Assembly: GCA_026315105.1 (NCBI GenBank)
Contig: CM048746.1
Span: 141,590,730 to 141,654,729 of the forward strand
DNA: 64,000 nucleotides
Source: Locusta migratoria
Lineage: Eukaryota; Arthropoda; Insecta; Orthoptera; Acrididae
Reading direction: 5' to 3'
Shown here: positions 59,707-64,000 of the stretch, in pieces
Position numbering within the stretch: position 1 is the first letter of the stretch
Layout: each line of letters begins with the position of its first letter
Program-made: the position numbers and the translations under genes
Notes under the pieces: generated by a model
Database searches by the model: none
What the model was told of the DNA's origin: nothing
The model's input: only the letters and a program-made list of their open reading frames with translations

Positions 59707-60634
59707 TTCCTCAAACTGCCCGCGGTATATTACGATAAGTGTTCGGCGGAGATTTCGTGTATAAACTGAAACATACCGTGCTTCAAAGATTTGAGCTTTC
59801 TTCAACACCGTGATTAGTAATTACAATGTCAGTAATATTTCTTGACTTTTTGTATAAATGAATCAATGTTTCAGTCTAGTCAATATTCTTATAATATTGT
59901 GGGGAGTAAGTATTTCTTACTACTTCGTACACAATAATGTAAATTCGTTCAAAGTAATTACCTAACTATTATTATACTTACAGATAAAAAATTTTGCTTC
60001 CAAATTTGAGGCCCCTAAAATCTTCTGCCATAGGCTCGAGCATACTGGTAAATCCCCATTGCCTCAGGGAAATAGGAAATGAAATGATCGTAGGGCTACT
60101 ATCGGTCTGGATATCTCCATCGGTGTCCGGCTGCCTACTGCAAGTAGCCATTTCGATTGACGCCACTTTAGCGATTTGCGTCTCGATAATGATGACGACA
60201 AACAAATGACACCCAGTATCCATCCGGGAATCAAATCTGGGTCTCTTGCATTGGTGCTCAGCGGCATCATTCTCGTGAGTTTTTATTATTAAGTTATTTC
60301 TACATTTTTAGATTTCATTTAAATGTGAAAGCTTCTTTCAGCGGAGGCGACAGTCACTGGCATAGTTATCAAAATTCTGTAGGCAATATATAAATATTGG
60401 AAAGTGGATTGTCAATGTTATTAAAGTATTTCGATATTGTCATAGGCATTACGGTACCATATCCTCAGGCACCATTTCTCTGAACACTATAATTTCTGTC
60501 AAAAGGTCATCTTCATAAATACCCTCCAAGTCACAAAGAAGTGCACAACAGAGGGTTGATGGAACCACTTTTATGATATTTCTCTGCAGTTCCATTATTT
60601 AATAGTTCGCTGGAAAAAGGAACACCTAAATCTG
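59707..60634. other. Upstream flank of Nup98, unclassified
   Basis: Overlapping short open frames at 59978-60270 on both strands show no motif. No element ends recognised. Confidence 0.4.
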
Positions 60635-60783
60635 TCAGTTTTCAAAAACTGCTTAAACTAAGATAAAATAACCTAAGGATAACACTGGCAACCTTGCCCG
60701 AGGGGAGACTCGAACACCCGACGGCGAACAAGCGCGCACACCGCAACACGGCGCCCCATTGTGCACGGCTAATCCGCCGCGGG
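60635..60783 (-). mobile_element. tRNA-derived SINE, diverged
   Basis: On the minus strand GGATTAGCCGTGCACAATGG, then GTGTTCGAGTCTCCCCTCGG (B-box region), then a tail with CCTTAGGTTATTTTATCTTA. Same body type as 21310-21425 and 25535-25687. Confidence 0.75.
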
Positions 60784-60849
60784 TTTCAGTTTTCGATCTG
60801 GTTTCTCTTATTTTATTATGATGACCATGTCTCCCTATGTAGACCTTAC

Positions 60850-60910
60850 AGTGCTTAACTTCGGTGATCCAACGGGAACCGGTGTATTATCCCCTGCGGC
60901 AAGGACGTGA
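60850..60910 (-). pseudogene. 5S rRNA-derived fragment
   Basis: The minus strand reads AATACACCGGTTCCCGTTGG then ATCACCGAAGTTAAGCACTG, the central part of eukaryotic 5S rRNA (loop A/B/C region with GATCACCGAAGTTAAGC). The A-box/intermediate-element end of the gene is absent. It is either a 5S pseudogene or the head of a 5S-derived SINE. Confidence 0.75.
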
Positions 60911-61039
60911 AACCAGATATCACTTCTGTAATACTCGATGACTTTCTGTCAATTACAACGTACTGTGTCCTTCCTGAAAGGAAATCACGAATTCAAACGC
61001 ACGACTTTGGCGATCCATAAGCACGCAATTTTATTAGAA

Positions 61040-62430
61040 GACCTTGTGAGGTACAGTACCCAAAACCTTCCGGAAATCTGAAACACGGAATCTATTTGAC
61101 ATCCCTTTTATGTTCTAAAATCCTTCTGCAAACTAACGTCCATGATACAGGCCTGTATTGTTAACATAATTTCTATTGCCTTTCTTGAATATTGGGGTGA
61201 CCTGTGTAACTTTCCAGTCGACGTGACGGATATATTTACTAAAATTATGAATATCCACAGGAGAATAGTTATTACAATTTTTATTTGGCTTTCTTACGAA
61301 CACACTTTCTGTTATTTACAAAACAACTGAACACACAGAACTCAGAGATATCATGTTGATATTTGCAATGAAGTTAGTTACACAGTTATGTCACTACCCT
61401 GTACAAGGTACGATCGTATTTGTTAACTAGGTATGCGGCAATTGCATCAGCATAATCGGAAGGAACCTAATTGGTGTACAATCAGGATCGGGAGGCTTAC
61501 TTTTGTTAAGTGATTTAAGTTGCTTTAATACTCCAAAGGGTGTCTACTTCTAAAATACGGATGCTAGCAGCTGTTCTTGATACGATTTCTGGTGTATTTG
61601 CTTCGTCTTCTTTTGTGAAGGAATTTCGGAAAGCTGTGTTAAGCAATTCTGCCTTACCAGAACTGTCATCAGTAGCATGACCCTTGCTATCGCGTAGTCA
61701 AGGTATTGATTGTGTTTTGCCGCTAGTATACTTTACATGCGATCAGAATTTCTTCGGATTTTCTACCACGTTACGTGACATGGTTTCGTTATGGACTCTG
61801 GGGACTTGGACTTGGGGACTCTGTGTCAGTTTAAATTTGGTATGCTTTTTTCTTTTCTTTTGTAAGAGTGATGCAACCTGTTTTGTTTACCACGGTGGGT
61901 CAGTCTACACGGCCACTACGGTCGGGGGTTCGAATCCCCCCACGGGGCATGGATATTTGTGCCGTCCTTAGTATTAGCTAATTTGTAAGTAGTTTGCAAG
62001 TTTAGGGACTGATGACCCCGTAGTTAAGTCCCATAAGCTATACAAATATTTGAATTTTGGACGGTGGGTCAGACTCTTCCTTTGTTATGTATAAATCTAT
62101 CAATGTTGTCGATATTATTTCTTTGAATGGAAGCCACATCTGGTCTACACTCTCATTGTTAGTTTCGAAAGACTGTTTTTTTTTTTTTCTTCTTTACTAA
62201 TTGCTCGAGATACTTTTCAGGCGATGTCTTATGCTTGCCTTCGGTTTTAAACATGTATCTTTGCCAACATATCGAGGATAAGTTAAAGTCGCCACCAATT
62301 AAAATTGTATGCTTTGGGAAAGTTTTTGAAATTTGATCCAAGCTTTTTTTGAACATTTTTGCAGTCGAATCGGCTGAGTCAGGGGGGTCGGTAAAACGAA
62401 CCAATTATTAATTTATTCTGGTTGTCAGGT
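61040..62430 (-). mobile_element. CR1/L2-like LINE, endonuclease to reverse transcriptase, degraded
   Basis: On the minus strand 62404-62159 encodes FTDPPDSADSTAKMFKKSL, DQISKTFPKHTILIGGDFN, the Y/F-R/T-P-P and GGDFN motifs of the endonuclease. Further left the linker and reverse-transcriptase regions follow in broken frames (61180-61830). It is interrupted at 61904-62060 by a SINE. Confidence 0.78.
61904..62060 (+). mobile_element. 5'-truncated tRNA-derived SINE with 12-bp target duplication
   Basis: ACGGTGGGTCAG flanks it at 61892-61903 and 62061-62072. It begins within the tRNA-like head (CACGGCCACTACGGTCGGGG, GGTTCGAATCC B-box) and continues GGGCATGGATATTTGTGCCG, then GGGACTGATGACCCCGTAG and a short tail. 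Confidence 0.88.
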
Positions 62431-62639
62431 ATAATCGGGGCGGCGCAAGGCACGTGCGAAACGTGCGGCCGCACAGGGCGGCACATCAGCTCACAAGGGA
62501 ATGTTCAGACTTGTCATGCCGAAATATTTATTGATTTGTTTAGTACTGTTAGTCTGTATGCAGATTGTTAGCTGCTGACATGACCTGAAAGTTAAACAAA
62601 AAATCACGAAAATGTTGTTTTTCCTGCTTGGCGCTTGCG

Positions 62640-63040
62640 GTGACGGCTGGCCACCCCTGGGAATGGCGAGTCGCGAGCTGTTGTTATGGTGAGCGTTGTG
62701 CGCATGATCAGGAGGTGGGTCGTCTTATCGCGGCATTCACTAAAGCCCTTTCTACACGGGAAGTGAGAGCTTACGAGATTACCCATAATGCACCGGTCAC
62801 GCCGTCCGCGTACAACCGTACAGCGTAGACGCGTCCACTTGTACAAGATGCACGCTTACGATCGCTAGTAGAAGGAATAGGATGGATCCTATTCTCACGC
62901 TCATTGGAAGTGCTTCGCGCATGCGCAGACGACCGAACAGGGAACCGATCTGACAAACGAAGCCAAGTCGGGAATTTGTTTGGCAATGTGTACTTGTCTC
63001 CTGCTCAGAGGAACGTAGTTTTTCGAGTCAGTCGTAAGTA
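62640..63040 (+). promoter_or_regulatory. Possible promoter and non-coding first exon of a rightward gene
   Basis: Unlike the AT-rich surroundings, this stretch is GC- and CpG-rich. It contains a perfect GCGCATGCGC (NRF-1-type) site at 62917-62926, a reversed CCAAT box (CATTGG) near 62903, and a good splice donor GTAAGT at 63034. No coding exon is seen, so a gene to the right is only inferred. A CpG-rich transposon end would be the alternative. Confidence 0.25.
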
Positions 63041-64000
63041 TTTTAGGTGGCGATACCGTAGAAGAATTGTATTAAAAATTTAATATAACCTGTGTACAAT
63101 TTTTATTAAGTCCAGAGATATAGCTGTTAATGTGAAATCCAAACACACGTAGAGCAAATGTAAATCAAGAAATTTTCATTGATTTATCCGTCGGTTCTTG
63201 GTAGTACAACATCTCACTTACTTAAAAGTAGTATTTTGTGTACGGTATATTCTACACGTTCATTTCCACTTAGGTACCCGATTTTCGGCTTACTAGGACA
63301 TATTCAGACTTTAAACCACGTCGAAAACCGGTTATTTACATAGGAATCAATATGGTTATCTACCAAGAACCGACGAAAGAATCAGTCAAAATAGCCAAAT
63401 CAGTTTGTTGTACATACCAAGATCTGTATCTCTGTTCCCAATAAAAATTGGACACACGTTATATGAAATTTTAACTGCAAATCGTCTTTATTGCCATTTA
63501 AAATATTTGTTATTTTTCCTGAAACATGCTGTAGATAACAGATGAAATATTTGTTTTTGGTGAGCATTATTTGAAGCTTAATCAAAGTGAAAGGTCTATG
63601 TATAGATACCTGAGCTTGTTTATCATAGAGTTCATCATACACACAGGCTTGCACACAGGCGCCTCAAACCGCAATGGTTGGAAGTATGTAATCGCAATTG
63701 ATAATGATGACGTTAACACATGTGAGCGACGTAGTTACGTATGAACTGTACGAAAACAATTACATACATTTTCACAGTGGCAGTTAAAAACACAAATGTT
63801 TTAATCATCACAACATATTATACAGTTTCGAAGAGTGATGTTAACGCGGCGATTCATTTACCGTAAGTTGACAACAAACGAATTACACGCGTAAAGCAGA
63901 TGACTCAACAAATACGTACCACTTGAACGCTGCTTTGTAGTTCGACGGTCTATCGCAAGGGGCGCTGCAGCTGACAACGACTTCCTTGTGCGTATTGCAC
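63041..64000. other. Right-edge sequence, unclassified
   Basis: No coding frame with a recognisable motif. The last 150 bases are again CpG-rich. Inverted pieces of TGGTTCTTGGTAG-like text occur at 63193-63205 and 63358-63372 (TACCAAGAACCGACG), so a small foldback may lie at about 63185-63380. Confidence 0.35.

Noticed and set aside
1..64000. CRISPR array or phage-like module
   Set aside because: The direct repeats are microsatellites or transposon copies without regular unique spacers, and the gene structure is eukaryotic.

Overview
This is an animal nuclear genome window, most likely from a large-genome orthopteran insect related to Schistocerca. It shows a spliced animal gene with multi-kilobase introns, dense microsatellites, and several tRNA-derived SINEs, non-LTR retrotransposons and Penelope-like elements of types I recognise from locust genomes. 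The species call is an inference from repeat style, not from a search. No bacterial-type operon, CRISPR array or intact free-standing tRNA gene was found.

The one host gene I can support is Nup98 (Nup98-Nup96) on the minus strand. Ten coding exons are visible, from a tiny first exon at 58541-58547 (ATGTTTG, M-F-G) to an exon at 10590-10715. They join in frame over 1785 nt (595 codons) with matching phases and GT/AG boundaries. They encode the FG/GLFG-repeat region, the GLEBS motif and the start of the linker before the autoproteolytic domain. The rest of Nup98 and all of Nup96 should lie beyond the left edge. Thus 1-58547 is the 5' half of one gene, and 58548-64000 is its upstream flank.

Nearly everything else is mobile DNA in the introns. 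From the left there is: a large foldback (about 547-2365); a Ty3/Gypsy element with paired LTRs and a perfect 5-bp target duplication (2487-6979); RTE-type LINE fragments (9.2k, 19.3-20.6k, 24.4-24.9k, 33.8k, 37-38.2k, 45.4-47.2k, 57k); a CR1/L2/Jockey-like LINE family (11.4-13.9k, 15.85-16.3k, 28.3k, 47.9-48.9k, 51.9-53.6k, 61.0-62.4k); a 10.6-kb region bounded by inverted ~800-bp arms (22268-32914) holding a Tigger/pogo-like element (26225-28112) and a Penelope-like element (29941-31907); a Gypsy LTR (44552-45004); and several SINEs with target duplications.

The most unusual theme is inverted duplication. Seven elements with Penelope-like ends are head-to-head inverted dimers or hairpins (12858-13338, 17031-17278, 28734-28930, 29941-31907, 35565-35696, 36094-36305, 41823-42250). 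Four have direct target duplications of 11-15 bp around the whole palindrome, which points to integration of a ready-made inverted dimer. Most share a terminal signature of the form GGTRAGT...CTGTC. Four families carry a hammerhead-ribozyme-like core (CTGANGA, stem, GAAA). Two SINE-type foldbacks (52531-53004, 56499-56856) add to the pattern.
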